Below, piece after piece: positions 37,929 through 47,210 of a stretch of DNA of 64,000 nt. This DNA is from Amphritea sp. (GTDB lineage: Bacteria; Pseudomonadota; Gammaproteobacteria; Pseudomonadales; Balneatricaceae). The notes beneath the pieces were generated by a model. That model was not told the DNA's origin and ran no database searches. It saw only the letters and a program-made list of their open reading frames with translations. The translations under genes were made by a program, and so were the position numbers. The stretch covers positions 28,598 through 92,597 of the forward strand of contig NZ_JADGEW010000017.1 in the NCBI RefSeq assembly GCF_016744155.1, read 5' to 3'. The first letter of the stretch is position 1. Each line of letters opens with the position of its first letter.

Positions 37929-38243
37929 GATTCAGAGCAGGTCTAGGTTACAGAGATAAGCGCGCAATTTTACTCTTAAATGCATGGAAATACAGTACAC
38001 CTCAAGGATCTTTTTGAGGCTTATTTATAATGGTGCGAGATTGAATAATCTACCTATACTGAGTAGAGGTTATTGGTAAGCACTTGAAACTAGCCTATAT
38101 ACTTAGATGGAACGTTGGAAATAACGACTGCATAACTCGTCTTTTGAGAAACTAAGTCTTGAGTGAGAAAAGAATAATAAAGTAACCCGTAAAATGCGTT
38201 GTACGGTTTAGATGGAGCTATTTCAGGCAGCAATGGAGAGGTG
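37929..38243. other. Intergenic region between metG and the HDOD gene
   Basis: These 315 bp separate divergent genes and must hold both promoters. CAGTACACCTCAAGG begins a short segment near 37991 with a small inverted repeat (CTCAAGGATC...TTGAGG). I see no riboswitch or gene. Confidence 0.4.
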
Positions 38244-39494
38244 ATGTTCGAATATATTCTTAAGGAAGACCGTATTGCCGTTCTTTGGCTCGGTGAGCCG
38301 CTGGCTGATCTGGATAATGTGCCGGCTGAAATAAAGCCTAAATTGACGATTAAACAGGCGAAAAGGCCAGAGCAAGCGCTGCAGATGATGGGGGAGCAGG
38401 AGTTCAACGTAATCGTTGTGCATCTGAGTCCTGATTATTTCGCAATGCGATTCCGTTGTCTGCGTGATGTTGTTGCTCAACATCCCGGAGTGATCCGGAT
38501 TATGTTGAATGATGGGCTGCAGTCATACCAGATCGCCAAGGCGTCTGAGCTATGCCATCGATCTCTGCAGTTCTCCTCAGGTATCACAGAGCTTTTTCAA
38601 GAGGTTGGCCAAAGTTTACGATTGCTGCATTCAATTAATAAACCAGCTGTCAGGGAATATGTTGGTGCGGTACAACGACTACCTTCTCTGCCTCATGTCT
38701 ATTCGGAGTTGAATGAGTCTCTAGCTTCTGATGTAACTGGCGCCTCAGAGATTGCCGCCATCATCGAAAAAGACCCGGCGATGAGTGCTAAAATTTTACA
38801 GCTGGTTAACTCCGCATTTTTTGCTCTGAGTAGTCGAGTATTCAAGATTAAAGATGCCGTTGTTATTTTGGGTATCAGACAGATCCGGGATCTTTTTCTG
38901 GTGTCGCGCTTATTTGATCACTTTCCGCAGGATGAAAAGTGGGTGGGCTTTTCCTTTGAACACCTTTTTGATCGCTGTTTGGTTGTCGGGCGCTTTGCCA
39001 GAGCAATCTGTCGCGACTATAAGGTCAGTCCGGAGATTGCGGATAAAGCCTTTTTGGCGGCTTTGTTACAAGATATCGGGATGCTCGTCATTGCTACCCG
39101 GGAAGCTGAGCATTACACCAAAGTTATGCAGGAATCATCTCAGCTTGAACACCCTCTATATGCTATTGAAAAGCTTAGGCTGGGCGTCAATCATATGGAA
39201 GTTGGTGCCTATATGCTGGGTCTTTGGAATCTACCGCCTGAAGTGGTTGAGGCGGTGCTGTATCACTCTAACCCCAATGCAACTGCCGGTGAAAAGTTTA
39301 CCCCGCTGACGGCTGTTCATCTGGCAGATGCCATATTGCCAGATGTGGTTAATGTAAATGAGTGTCGAATTTGCAGTTCCATCAGTCATACTTATATCAA
39401 TCGTCTGGGATTACAAAATAAGCTAGGCCGCTGGCAGCAGATGTCTGAAGAATATGCCTCACAGCTCTACTCGGGTGTGGCCAAAGGTTTTTAA
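38244..39494 (+). CDS. HDOD-domain signalling protein
   Basis: The 416-residue protein starts at the ATG at 38244, preceded by GGAGAGGTG; a TTG at 38199 is in frame but has no ribosome site. Residues 1-115 resemble a receiver-like fold (RIAVLWLGEP, FNVIVVHLSPDYF), but I see no clear phosphorylatable Asp set. An HDOD domain follows from about 150 to 350 (LPSLPHVYSELN, IAAIIEKDPAMSAKILQLVNS, VVILGIRQIRDL, FLAALLQDIGMLV). HDOD proteins are non-catalytic relatives of HD phosphodiesterases used in signalling and regulation. Neighbours do not reveal the pathway. trmA follows 72 bp later. Confidence 0.85.
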   Translation: MFEYILKEDRIAVLWLGEPLADLDNVPAEIKPKLTIKQAKRPEQALQMMGEQEFNVIVVHLSPDYFAMRFRCLRDVVAQHPGVIRIMLNDGLQSYQIAKASELCHRSLQFSSGITELFQEVGQSLRLLHSINKPAVREYVGAVQRLPSLPHVYSELNESLASDVTGASEIAAIIEKDPAMSAKILQLVNSAFFALSSRVFKIKDAVVILGIRQIRDLFLVSRLFDHFPQDEKWVGFSFEHLFDRCLVVGRFARAICRDYKVSPEIADKAFLAALLQDIGMLVIATREAEHYTKVMQESSQLEHPLYAIEKLRLGVNHMEVGAYMLGLWNLPPEVVEAVLYHSNPNATAGEKFTPLTAVHLADAILPDVVNVNECRICSSISHTYINRLGLQNKLGRWQQMSEEYASQLYSGVAKGF

Positions 39495-39566
39495 GGGCTA
39501 TTGGAGTCGGAGGTGTTGGCTGTTAGAATGCGCCCCCGGTTTTCTTTCTTCAGATTCGAGGTTTAA

Positions 39567-40661
39567 ATGGCGCTGCCTGTTGTTGATCCATCCCAGTATG
39601 ATATTCAGCTAAATGATAAGAAAACGAATATCGAACAGCAGTTCGCTGAGTTTAATCTCCCCCCGATAGAACTGTTTGAATCGGAACGAACCGCCTATCG
39701 TTTGCGCGCTGAGTTTCGTGTCTGGCATGAAGGTGACGATCTCTACTATGTGATGTTTAAACCGGGTGACAAGCATCAGCACACGCGATTGGAGACCTGT
39801 CCTATGGTCTCAGAGCCGATCCAACAGGTGATGTTTAGGTTGCTGGATTATCTCCGTCCTAATGAGCTGTTGCGTCGTCGTCTGTTTCAGGTTGATTTTC
39901 TGAGTACCCTCAGTGGTGAGCTGATTATCAGCCTGCTCTACCATAAGCCCCTGGACGAGGACTGGACTGAAGAAGCCAAAAAACTGAAACAACACTTTGG
40001 TATTCACTTTATTGGGCGCAGCCGTAAAACAAAGATTGTATTAGATCAGGATTTTGCTGTTGAAAAGATGTCAGTCGCTGGCCGTGAACTTATCTACAAG
40101 CAGGTAGAGAACAGTTTTACGCAACCCAATGGCGGTGTCTGTGTGCAGATGCTGGAATGGGCGCAGGACGTTACTGAAAATGCTGGTGGAGATCTGGTGG
40201 AGCTCTATTGTGGCAATGGTAATTTCACTATGGCTTTGGCGCAAAACTTTGAGCGAGTGATCGCCACAGAGATTGCTAAGGTCTCAGTTTATGCTGCCCA
40301 ATACAATATAGAAGCCAATCAGGTAGATAATGTAAAAATCCTGCGGATGTCTAGTGAGGAGTTTTCTCAGGCGCTGCAGGGTGTCAGGGAGTTCCGTCGT
40401 CTGAAGCAGAGCGAAGTCGACCTGAGTAGTTACAACTTCAGCACCGTGCTGGTGGATCCGCCTCGCAGTGGTCTGGATGATGAAACGGTTAAGCAGGTCG
40501 CTGAATATGACAATATTGTCTATGTCTCATGTAATCCTGATACTTTACAGGATAACCTTAAACAACTGACGCAGACTCACTCTTTGCAGCGTTTTGCGAT
40601 CTTTGATCAGTTCCCTTATACCCATCATTTGGAATGTGGCGTTTATCTGACACGCAAATAG
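39567..40661 (+). CDS. trmA: tRNA (uracil-5-)-methyltransferase TrmA
   Basis: TrmA makes m5U54 (ribothymidine) in the T-loop of tRNA using S-adenosylmethionine. The protein matches E. coli TrmA closely as I recall it: YRLRAEFRVWHEGDDLYY, KLFQ-like LFQVDFLSTLS, VENSFTQPNGGV, the SAM-binding LVELYCGNGNFTMALA near residue 212, and DPPRSGLD. The catalytic Cys lies in VSCNPDTL near residue 322. The length of 364 residues is as usual. The start at 39567 follows TTCGAGGTTTAA. Confidence 0.97.
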   Translation: MALPVVDPSQYDIQLNDKKTNIEQQFAEFNLPPIELFESERTAYRLRAEFRVWHEGDDLYYVMFKPGDKHQHTRLETCPMVSEPIQQVMFRLLDYLRPNELLRRRLFQVDFLSTLSGELIISLLYHKPLDEDWTEEAKKLKQHFGIHFIGRSRKTKIVLDQDFAVEKMSVAGRELIYKQVENSFTQPNGGVCVQMLEWAQDVTENAGGDLVELYCGNGNFTMALAQNFERVIATEIAKVSVYAAQYNIEANQVDNVKILRMSSEEFSQALQGVREFRRLKQSEVDLSSYNFSTVLVDPPRSGLDDETVKQVAEYDNIVYVSCNPDTLQDNLKQLTQTHSLQRFAIFDQFPYTHHLECGVYLTRK

Positions 40662-40796
40662 CCTGGGTGCGTTGGACGCTGGCTTAAGGGTGTTTTTGTA
40701 CTAAAGGTATCGATATATGATACCCGAAAGGCTTGGGTAGCGAACTGATTTGAATAAATTGATACTTCTCCCATCATCTAAGTAGGAGGCAGTATC

Positions 40797-40877
40797 ATGC
40801 TCAATATGATTATTCAGGGGATGGTTGTAATGCAGCCGGTAAACTCAGTCGTCATTTCGTTCTATCAGGGAGAGTAA
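40797..40877 (+). CDS. 26-residue leader ORF upstream of the Aas-like gene
   Basis: An ATG preceded by TAGGAGG at good spacing opens a 26-codon frame rich in Met and Val (begins MLNMIIQGMVVMQ, ends SFYQGE). Its stop lies two bases before the ATG of the acyltransferase gene, and that gene's ribosome site (GGGAGAG) lies inside the leader's last codons. This is the layout of a translationally coupled leader or very small membrane peptide. Its product is unlike a classical attenuator, with no run of one amino acid. A palindrome GGTATC-N7-GATACC lies upstream at 40706-40724. Confidence 0.55.
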   Translation: MLNMIIQGMVVMQPVNSVVISFYQGE

Positions 40878-40879
40878 GG

Positions 40880-43800
40880 ATGTCAGCACTTCTTCGTATC
40901 AGTGGTTTTCTGGCGTTTATCTCCATCGCCTTTATTAATGCCTTTGTTGATCTTGGCCACAAGATCATTATTCAAAACACCCTTTTTAAAGCCTACGACG
41001 GCGACCTGCAGATTCTTCTGACTGCGGTTGTGAACGGCTTGATCCTGCTGCCTTTTATTATGCTGTTCACTCCGGCCGGGTTCCTGGCGGATAAATACCC
41101 GAAGAACCGGGTGATGAAGTTTTCTGCCTGGGCTGCGGTTGCTGCAACTGGACTTATAACACTCAGTTATTTTCAGGGCTGGTTTATAGTAGCTTTCGCG
41201 CTGACGTTTGTACTGGCCCTGCAAAGTGCATTTTATTCGCCGGCCAAGTATGGCTATATCCGTGAGCTGGTGGGCGAAGATAACATCACCGAGGGCAACG
41301 GGTGGGTTCAGGCCGTGACTATGGTGGCTATCCTGTCGGGTATTGCAGTGTTTTCTTTGCTGTTTGAGATCCGAGTGGAGGGCGCCTTTCAACTGACACC
41401 CGAACAGAGTCTGCAGCAAATTGCACCGCTGGGTTGGTTGCTGATTGCCGGATCCTTAATTGAGTTAGTTTTGGCCTACCGGTTGCCGAAAACCCGTGAA
41501 ACGAATCATGAGGTTATTTACGATTGGAAAGCCTATCGAACCGGTAAAACCTTGGTTCAGAATCTGTCATCTATCTACCATACCCGCACTATCTGGCTGT
41601 CAATCATCGGTGTGTCTCTGTTTTGGTCAGTGAGCCAGGTGATGCTTGCAGTATTTCCAGCGGTGGCAGAAGCCCACTACGGCGTTCATAACACTTTTGT
41701 TATTCAGGGCACTATGGCGTTAGCGGGTGTCGGCATCATGATAGGCTCCGTGCTGGCCGGTCGCTGGTCATCCCACTATATCAATATAGGTTTGATTCCA
41801 CTGGGCGCTGTGGGTGTGGCTTTAGGGTTAATTCTGCTTCCTCAGGTCTCATCGGTGTTTTATCAAGGTGGTGTGTTTTTCCTGATTGGTCTTAGCGGAG
41901 CACTGCTGAACGTGCCGTTGCAGGCGATGATTCAATTTAATGCGGGGAGCAATCAAACCGGTAAGGTGCTGGCGGGCAGCAATTTTATCCAGAATATCGC
42001 GATGCTTAGCTTTCTGTTAATCACTGTGTTGTTTGCCTGGGCAGGTATAGACGGGCTATGGCTACTATGGATGTTGGCAGGGTTGGGTATTGTCGGGGCG
42101 ATCTTTGCGATACGTACACTGCCTCAGGCATTGGTTAGAGTGTTGGTAGCAGCGCTGATGAAGCGAAAGTACAACCTACAGGTGTTGGGTTTCGAAAACT
42201 TGCCCCGCAGCGGTCAGGGAGTTCTATTACTGGGTAATCATATCAGCTGGCTTGACTGGGCGATGATTCAGATGGCTTGTCCACGACACATCCATTTTGT
42301 GATGGAGCGGTCTATCTACGAACGCTGGTATCTGAAATGGTTTATGTCGATGTATCGGGTAATACCTATCTCTGCAGGTAAAAGCCGTGAAGCGTTACAG
42401 CAAGTGGGTGATTTGATTAGCGCAGGTCATGTTGTCTGTCTGTTTCCCGAAGGTGCGATTAGTCATACAGGTCAGATTGGTGAGTTTAAAAAAGGTTTTG
42501 AGCGGGCCTGCGAAAAGGCTGAAGGCGTCATTGTGCCGTTCTATCTGCGTGGATTGTGGGGGAGTCACTTTTCACGCTCGACCGATAAGATGAAAGCTAT
42601 TCGCGGTGGGGGGCTTAAGCGGGATGTGATCGTTGCTTATGGTCAGCCGATGCCGATAAACAGCAGTGCCAGTGAAGTTAAAAAGAAGGTCGCTGAACTG
42701 TCTATCCATACCTGGGAGCGTTATACCGCATCACTTCAGACATTGCCGCAGAGTTTTATCAGCACAGCAAAGAGTGCGATGTCTGATATGGCAATTGCTG
42801 ATGTTCAGGGAGAGCCGCTGAGTTATCGCCGTCTATTAACCGCTGTTGTGCTCTTTAGTCGTCGTTTGAAAAAGACACCTGGTCAGCGATTGGGCTTGTT
42901 GCTACCGACCTCTACGGCCGGAGCTATTGCAAACCTGGCAGGCCTGTTTGCGGGCCGGACACTGGTTAATTTGAATTTCACAGCCAGTGAATCATCTCAG
43001 CTGGCTGCTCTGGAACAGGCAGAGGTTGAGACAATTCTTACCGCGCATAAGTTTGTTACCAAGCTGAAAGCTCGTGGTATTGATCCTGAGCCTTTATTTA
43101 AAGGTCGGCAGGTAATCTATATGGAGGATGTGAAGGCGAAACTGGGTAAAGCTGAAGCGCTCTCTACGATGATGCTGATAAGCCTGTTGCCTGGTTTTTT
43201 CTTGCAATGGTGGCTTGGAGCCGGAAGCAAACTTGAAGATACGGCGGCAATTTTGTTCTCCTCCGGGAGTGAAGGAGCGCCTAAAGGAGTGATGCTGAGT
43301 CATCGTAATATTCAAGCTAACCTCAGACAGATTGCCGATGTACTTAACGTGCGTGAAGATGACTGTATTATGGCGACGCTGCCACTGTTTCATGCATTTG
43401 GTCTGACGGTAACCTGTTTCATGCCGTTGATTGAAGGTTTGCCTGTTGTATGCCATCCGGACCCTACAGACGCGCTGAATATTGGCAAGGGTGTTGCGAA
43501 ATATCGAGCCACGATGATCTGTGCTACCTCCACCTTTCTGCGTCTTTATACGCGTAGCAGAAAGCTTCATCCATTAATGTTTGAATCGTTAAGGGTTGTT
43601 GTTGCGGGTGCGGAGCGATTGGATCCTGTTGTTCAGGGAGCCTTCGAGAGTCGTTTCAGAGTGCCTGTTGTTGAAGGGTATGGCTCTACAGAAACGACGC
43701 CTGTGGCAAGTGTTAATCTACCTGACTACCTGTCTGTAGATGGCTGGTTTTTACAGGAGGGAACCCGAAAGGGAACTGTGGGGTTATCATTGCCAGGATC

Positions 43801-44338
43801 AACGTTTCGCATTGTTGATCCTGACAGCCTGGAAGAGTTACCCACAGGGCAGGACGGGCTGATTCTGATAGGTGGTACTCAGATAATGCAGGGTTACCTG
43901 AATAATGCGGAGAAAACCGCTTCCGTGATTGTCGAGATGGATGGCCTGCGCTGGTATAAGAGTGGTGATAAAGGGCATCTGGATGAAGACGGGTTTCTGA
44001 CTATCATTGATCGCTATTCCCGTTTTGCAAAGCTTGGGGGGGAGATGGTGAGTCTGGGAGCTGTTGAGCTGGAGATTCGGCAATACCTTCAGGGCGAAGA
44101 GGCCGGTCTGGTAGCGATTAATCTACCGGATGAGAAAAAGGGTGAGAAGGTTGTGTTACTTGTTGATGCGGATATTGACCCGGAAAGTTTCCGTAGCTAT
44201 CTAATGGCCCAGGGAATAGCTCCCTTGATGCTGCCAACACAGGTGTTTCGGGTTGACACTATTCCACTACTAGGTAGCGGTAAAACAAACTACCCAGAGG
44301 CGCGTTCGATTGCAGAGCGCTTAACCGGGAAAAGCTAA
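40880..44338 (+). CDS. Aas-like fusion: lysophospholipid transporter, PlsC acyltransferase and acyl-ACP/acyl-CoA ligase
   Basis: The 1,152-residue protein fuses three activities used to recover lysophospholipids. Residues 1-415 are an MFS transporter like LplT (about 12 membrane segments, FTPAGFLADKYPKNRV). Residues 430-640 are a PlsC acyltransferase with NHISWLDW (HX4D) near 452 and FPEGAI near 522. Residues 650-1150 are an AMP-binding ligase with SSGSEGAPKGV near 795, EGYGSTETTP near 935 and a SGDKG motif near 1030. E. coli splits this into lplT and aas; the three-part fusion is common in other proteobacteria. It starts two bases after the leader ORF. Confidence 0.94.
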   Translation: MSALLRISGFLAFISIAFINAFVDLGHKIIIQNTLFKAYDGDLQILLTAVVNGLILLPFIMLFTPAGFLADKYPKNRVMKFSAWAAVAATGLITLSYFQGWFIVAFALTFVLALQSAFYSPAKYGYIRELVGEDNITEGNGWVQAVTMVAILSGIAVFSLLFEIRVEGAFQLTPEQSLQQIAPLGWLLIAGSLIELVLAYRLPKTRETNHEVIYDWKAYRTGKTLVQNLSSIYHTRTIWLSIIGVSLFWSVSQVMLAVFPAVAEAHYGVHNTFVIQGTMALAGVGIMIGSVLAGRWSSHYINIGLIPLGAVGVALGLILLPQVSSVFYQGGVFFLIGLSGALLNVPLQAMIQFNAGSNQTGKVLAGSNFIQNIAMLSFLLITVLFAWAGIDGLWLLWMLAGLGIVGAIFAIRTLPQALVRVLVAALMKRKYNLQVLGFENLPRSGQGVLLLGNHISWLDWAMIQMACPRHIHFVMERSIYERWYLKWFMSMYRVIPISAGKSREALQQVGDLISAGHVVCLFPEGAISHTGQIGEFKKGFERACEKAEGVIVPFYLRGLWGSHFSRSTDKMKAIRGGGLKRDVIVAYGQPMPINSSASEVKKKVAELSIHTWERYTASLQTLPQSFISTAKSAMSDMAIADVQGEPLSYRRLLTAVVLFSRRLKKTPGQRLGLLLPTSTAGAIANLAGLFAGRTLVNLNFTASESSQLAALEQAEVETILTAHKFVTKLKARGIDPEPLFKGRQVIYMEDVKAKLGKAEALSTMMLISLLPGFFLQWWLGAGSKLEDTAAILFSSGSEGAPKGVMLSHRNIQANLRQIADVLNVREDDCIMATLPLFHAFGLTVTCFMPLIEGLPVVCHPDPTDALNIGKGVAKYRATMICATSTFLRLYTRSRKLHPLMFESLRVVVAGAERLDPVVQGAFESRFRVPVVEGYGSTETTPVASVNLPDYLSVDGWFLQEGTRKGTVGLSLPGSTFRIVDPDSLEELPTGQDGLILIGGTQIMQGYLNNAEKTASVIVEMDGLRWYKSGDKGHLDEDGFLTIIDRYSRFAKLGGEMVSLGAVELEIRQYLQGEEAGLVAINLPDEKKGEKVVLLVDADIDPESFRSYLMAQGIAPLMLPTQVFRVDTIPLLGSGKTNYPEARSIAERLTGKS

Positions 44339-44468
44339 AGGGTGTGGATTTGCCTGTTTTTGCAGAAAATGTTCTCGAGTTTAGTTCGGCTAAGAAATAG
44401 TGCAAATAAGTTTCGGGTTTTTAGTAGTAAAATTGATCTGTGTCAGGTTTTTTAGGTCTCTCAGGCGC

Positions 44469-44504
44469 ATAATTTGAATTAAGAATTCACTTAACTCAAA
44501 TTAT
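44469..44504 (+). promoter_or_regulatory. 15-bp AT-rich dyad in the ppk2 5' region
   Basis: ATAATTTGAATTAAG pairs with CTTAACTCAAATTAT (14 of 15 positions) around AATTCA. It ends 21 bp before the ppk2 start. It may be an operator or an mRNA hairpin; no T-run follows. Confidence 0.6.
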
Positions 44505-44525
44505 CTCACCCACTAGGAGAGGCCT

Positions 44526-45422
44526 ATGACCCTGAAGCAAGCCGATACACAATTACCATCTGAAGCGCCGGAAAATACAGCTAAAACGCCTTCAGCATTG
44601 CTCGATCAGGGCATGGATCAAGATTTCGAAAACAGCGACTATCCGTACGACGATAAAATTTCCCGTAAAGAATATGAGCGTACTAAAAAGCTACTTCAGA
44701 TTGAGCTGCTGAAGATGCAAAATTGGGTACGGGAAAGTGGAGAAAAGATCGTTATTCTTTGTGAAGGTCGCGATGCTGCCGGTAAAGGGGGCACGATCAA
44801 GCGGATGATGGAACATCTTAATCCTCGGGGAGCCAGAGTTGTCGCACTGGAAAAACCTTCAGAGCAGGAAAAGGGTCAGTGGTACTTTCAACGTTATATT
44901 AATCATCTGCCTACGGCAGGTGAAATCGTCCTTTTTGACCGTTCATGGTACAACCGTGCCGGTGTTGAAAAGGTTATGGGTTTTTGTTCCCCTTCTGAAT
45001 ATCTCGAGTTTATGCGTCAGACCCCTGAATTGGAGCGGATGTTAGCCCGTAGTGGTATTCGTCTGTGTAAATTTTGGTTCTCAGTAAGTCGCGATGAACA
45101 GTTTCGTCGTTTCCAGGCGCGCCGTGTTGATCCATTGAAGCAATGGAAACTATCGCCGATCGATCTGGCGTCATTGGATAAATGGGACGCTTACACAGAA
45201 GCTAAAGAGTCAATGTTCTTCTACACAAATACTGCAGATGCGCCATGGACTGTTATTAAATCAAATGATAAAAAGCGGGCGCGACTAAATGCTATGCGTT
45301 TCCTGCTCAATCAGGTGCCGTACCCGAATAAAAACCCAGATCTTGATCTAGTGCCAGATCCACTGATTCTAGGTGCTGCTGGTGATCAGGGCACTAGTCA
45401 AAAGTTAATCGTTAATTCCTGA
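44526..45422 (+). CDS. ppk2: Polyphosphate kinase 2
   Basis: PPK2 enzymes move phosphate between polyphosphate and nucleotides, usually in the direction of NDP to NTP. Walker A GRDAAGKGG lies near residue 80, followed by NPRGARVVALEKPSEQE and QRYINHLP. Walker B and the lid appear as LFDRSWYNRAGVEKVMGF near 137. The length of 298 residues and the single kinase domain fit class I PPK2. A hydrophilic N-terminal 45 residues precedes the fold. The ribosome site is CTAGGAGAGG. The gene below follows by 23 bp and probably shares the mRNA. Confidence 0.93.
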   Translation: MTLKQADTQLPSEAPENTAKTPSALLDQGMDQDFENSDYPYDDKISRKEYERTKKLLQIELLKMQNWVRESGEKIVILCEGRDAAGKGGTIKRMMEHLNPRGARVVALEKPSEQEKGQWYFQRYINHLPTAGEIVLFDRSWYNRAGVEKVMGFCSPSEYLEFMRQTPELERMLARSGIRLCKFWFSVSRDEQFRRFQARRVDPLKQWKLSPIDLASLDKWDAYTEAKESMFFYTNTADAPWTVIKSNDKKRARLNAMRFLLNQVPYPNKNPDLDLVPDPLILGAAGDQGTSQKLIVNS

Positions 45423-45445
45423 TATATCGTTGAGGAAATAAAGTA

Positions 45446-45676
45446 ATGACAGTTAAACAAAACGCACATGCTGTGAACGTGGTTAATACTTTTAAGGCGA
45501 AGTTGCCAGCTGAAACCGTAGAGGTGATAGGTGAAAATCATTTCGATGAGCTCTCCTTGCTAATTGAATCTGCAATTAGTGCTGCTGTCTTTGATGAGAT
45601 GGAAAAGGCGGCGAATAAGGTTGATCAATTGGCCCATGATATTCGTCACTTTGCTGAGTTTTTTGATAGGGGTTAA
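45446..45676 (+). CDS. Small helical protein co-transcribed with ppk2, function unknown
   Basis: The 76-residue acidic protein has no signal peptide, Cys or membrane segment. Most of it should be helical (HFDELSLLIESAISAAVFDE, EKAANKVDQLAHDIRHFAEF). TTGAGGAAATAAAGTA precedes the ATG, and a strong terminator follows 20 bp after the stop, so ppk2 and this gene form a closed two-gene unit. I do not recognise the family. A regulator of the kinase or a polyphosphate-granule protein would be a guess from position only. Confidence 0.75.
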   Translation: MTVKQNAHAVNVVNTFKAKLPAETVEVIGENHFDELSLLIESAISAAVFDEMEKAANKVDQLAHDIRHFAEFFDRG

Positions 45677-45696
45677 GTGTTAGCCCTGCATGACAG

Positions 45697-45721
45697 AAAA
45701 CCGCCTTCGGGCGGTTTTTTT
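45697..45721 (+). terminator. Terminator of the ppk2 unit
   Basis: AAAACCGCC pairs with GGCGGTTTT around a TTCG tetraloop, continuing into a T-run. Confidence 0.93.
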
Positions 45722-45820
45722 GTGTGTGGCTAAAGAATGTTTTTTGCGAATACTGGTTCTATAGAATCATTTACCTTTCGGTGTTGCTTTATTTGTTTCA
45801 TGCTTTTACATCTGGAACTT

Positions 45821-45850
45821 TTCACAAAGTAATAGAATTTTCTATATAAA
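45821..45850 (+). promoter_or_regulatory. Likely sigma-70 promoter of the zinc operon
   Basis: TTCACA (45821-45826) and TATAAA (45845-45850) lie 18 bp apart, directly upstream of the Zur-like box. Confidence 0.5.
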
Positions 45851-45852
45851 TG

Positions 45853-45875
45853 ATATGTTATATTGTAACATTTGA
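45853..45875 (+). promoter_or_regulatory. Zur box upstream of the zinc uptake operon
   Basis: ATGTTA-TATTG-TAACAT is a near-palindrome that agrees with the gammaproteobacterial Zur consensus at about 20 of 23 positions, from memory. It would cover the transcription start, so zinc-loaded Zur should repress the operon. Confidence 0.75.
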
Positions 45876-45903
45876 TTTTCTATTACTGCTGGAGAGAGGG
45901 TTG

Positions 45904-46485
45904 ATGAGGTTTTTAAGTGGAATGCTGTTGTTGCTAACAGCTCAAATTGTCACTGCGGAAGGCTTTGAACGTCAGCTGGAAAGTCATGTGCATGGTAAGG
46001 CGAGTATGAATGTTGTTTTGGAAGGAAAGGAGCTAGGTATTGAGCTTAAAACCCCTGCTGCTAACATCCTTGGCTTTGAATATGCGGCTGAAACAGATCA
46101 ACAGAAACAGGCTTTGGTGGCAGCGGTTTCTAAACTAAAGACACCAGAAGACTTTATTCTTTTATCTGAAGAAGCTGTTTGCCAGTTAGTTTTGGTAGAT
46201 GTGGACTCTTCACTGCTGGGTACAGATAGTCATAGCTCTGAGAGTGGTCATGAGCATGAGCATGAGCATGAGCATGAGCATGGAGATGAGCATGAAGGAA
46301 CAAGTCATAGCGATTTTGAATTGTCCTACCAGTTCCATTGTCAGAACCCGAAAGCTCTACGTGGCTTCTCTCTAGAGCTGTTTCAGACTTATCCACTGAT
46401 GAAACATTTGGTAGTACAGTCTATAAGCCCGGCAGGTCAGAACTATCAAGAGTTGAATGCTGATAATCGCTGGGTAAATTTATAG
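45904..46485 (+). CDS. zrgA: ZrgA-like periplasmic zinc-binding protein (DUF2796)
   Basis: The protein has 193 residues. A signal peptide (ending IVTA) is followed by a DUF2796 domain (QLESHVHGKASMNVVLEGKE, NILGFEYAAET). A His/Glu/Asp-rich stretch with HEHEHEHEHEHGDEHEG lies at about residues 115-135 and is suited to capturing zinc. ZrgA is the binding component of the Zrg zinc uptake system known from Vibrio. The ATG at 45904 is preceded by GGAGAGAGG; the upstream in-frame ATG at 45850 lies in the operator and would destroy the signal peptide. The ABC ATPase gene follows 20 bp later. Confidence 0.88.
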   Translation: MRFLSGMLLLLTAQIVTAEGFERQLESHVHGKASMNVVLEGKELGIELKTPAANILGFEYAAETDQQKQALVAAVSKLKTPEDFILLSEEAVCQLVLVDVDSSLLGTDSHSSESGHEHEHEHEHEHGDEHEGTSHSDFELSYQFHCQNPKALRGFSLELFQTYPLMKHLVVQSISPAGQNYQELNADNRWVNL

Positions 46486-46505
46486 CGCTTTAGTGAGTGG
46501 GAAAG

Positions 46506-47210
46506 ATGACACCTCCAATAATTGAATTAGAGAAGGTCAGGTTTGGTTGGCAAAATGATCGCCCTGTTATCGATATTCCTTCATTGAGAATTAACCTTGG
46601 TGAACGGGTTTTTTTAAAAGGTCCTTCTGGTAGCGGCAAAAGCTCATTGCTGAACCTTATAGGCGGCATTCAAACGCCGCAAGAGGGCAGAATCTGTGTA
46701 TTAGGGAATGTTATTAATCACTATGGCAGTGGCTGGCGTGACCGTTTTAGGTCTGATCATATTGGTTATATCTTTCAGCAGTTTAATTTATTGCCTTATC
46801 TCTCAGTGATAGAAAACGTGATGCTACCCTGCCGGTTTTCCAAATTACGAAGGGTTCGGGCGATCGAAAGGTACGGGGGACTGGAAGATGCGGCTAAGCA
46901 GCTGTTGAATCACTTGGGCTTAGTAGATGATTATTTGCTGACAAGTGAAGTAACGAAGCTCAGTATTGGCCAGCAACAGCGGGTTGCGGCAGCCAGGGCG
47001 CTAATTGGTAGTCCCGAATTGGTGATTGCAGACGAGCCGACTTCTGCTCTGGATACAGACGCTCGAAATGCTTTTCTGAATCTCCTGATTAGTGAGTGCG
47101 ATCAATCAGATAGTACGCTGATTTTTGTCAGCCATGATCATACGCTGGAACAGTATTTCAGTCGGGTTGTTTCTTTAAACGACATTAATTCTGCAGAGAT
47201 ATTCATATGA
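46506..47210 (+). CDS. ABC transporter ATPase of the zinc uptake operon
   Basis: The 234-residue ATPase is of the LolD/MacB type. Walker A is GPSGSGKSS near residue 39, the Q-loop is FQQFNLLPYLSV, the signature is LSIGQQQR, and Walker B is LVIADEPTSALD. It pairs with the FtsX-like permease encoded next, with the stop and start overlapping (ATGA). GTG at 46497 is an in-frame alternative start. In Vibrio the Zrg system has the same ATPase-permease pair downstream of zrgA, so this is probably the ZrgB counterpart, but letter assignments are from memory. Confidence 0.9.
   Translation: MTPPIIELEKVRFGWQNDRPVIDIPSLRINLGERVFLKGPSGSGKSSLLNLIGGIQTPQEGRICVLGNVINHYGSGWRDRFRSDHIGYIFQQFNLLPYLSVIENVMLPCRFSKLRRVRAIERYGGLEDAAKQLLNHLGLVDDYLLTSEVTKLSIGQQQRVAAARALIGSPELVIADEPTSALDTDARNAFLNLLISECDQSDSTLIFVSHDHTLEQYFSRVVSLNDINSAEIFI

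Noticed and set aside
40883..41419. 178-codon minus-strand frame opposite the Aas-like gene
   Set aside because: It lies wholly inside a conserved membrane transporter domain and its product is rich in His, Gln and Arg without recognisable motifs.
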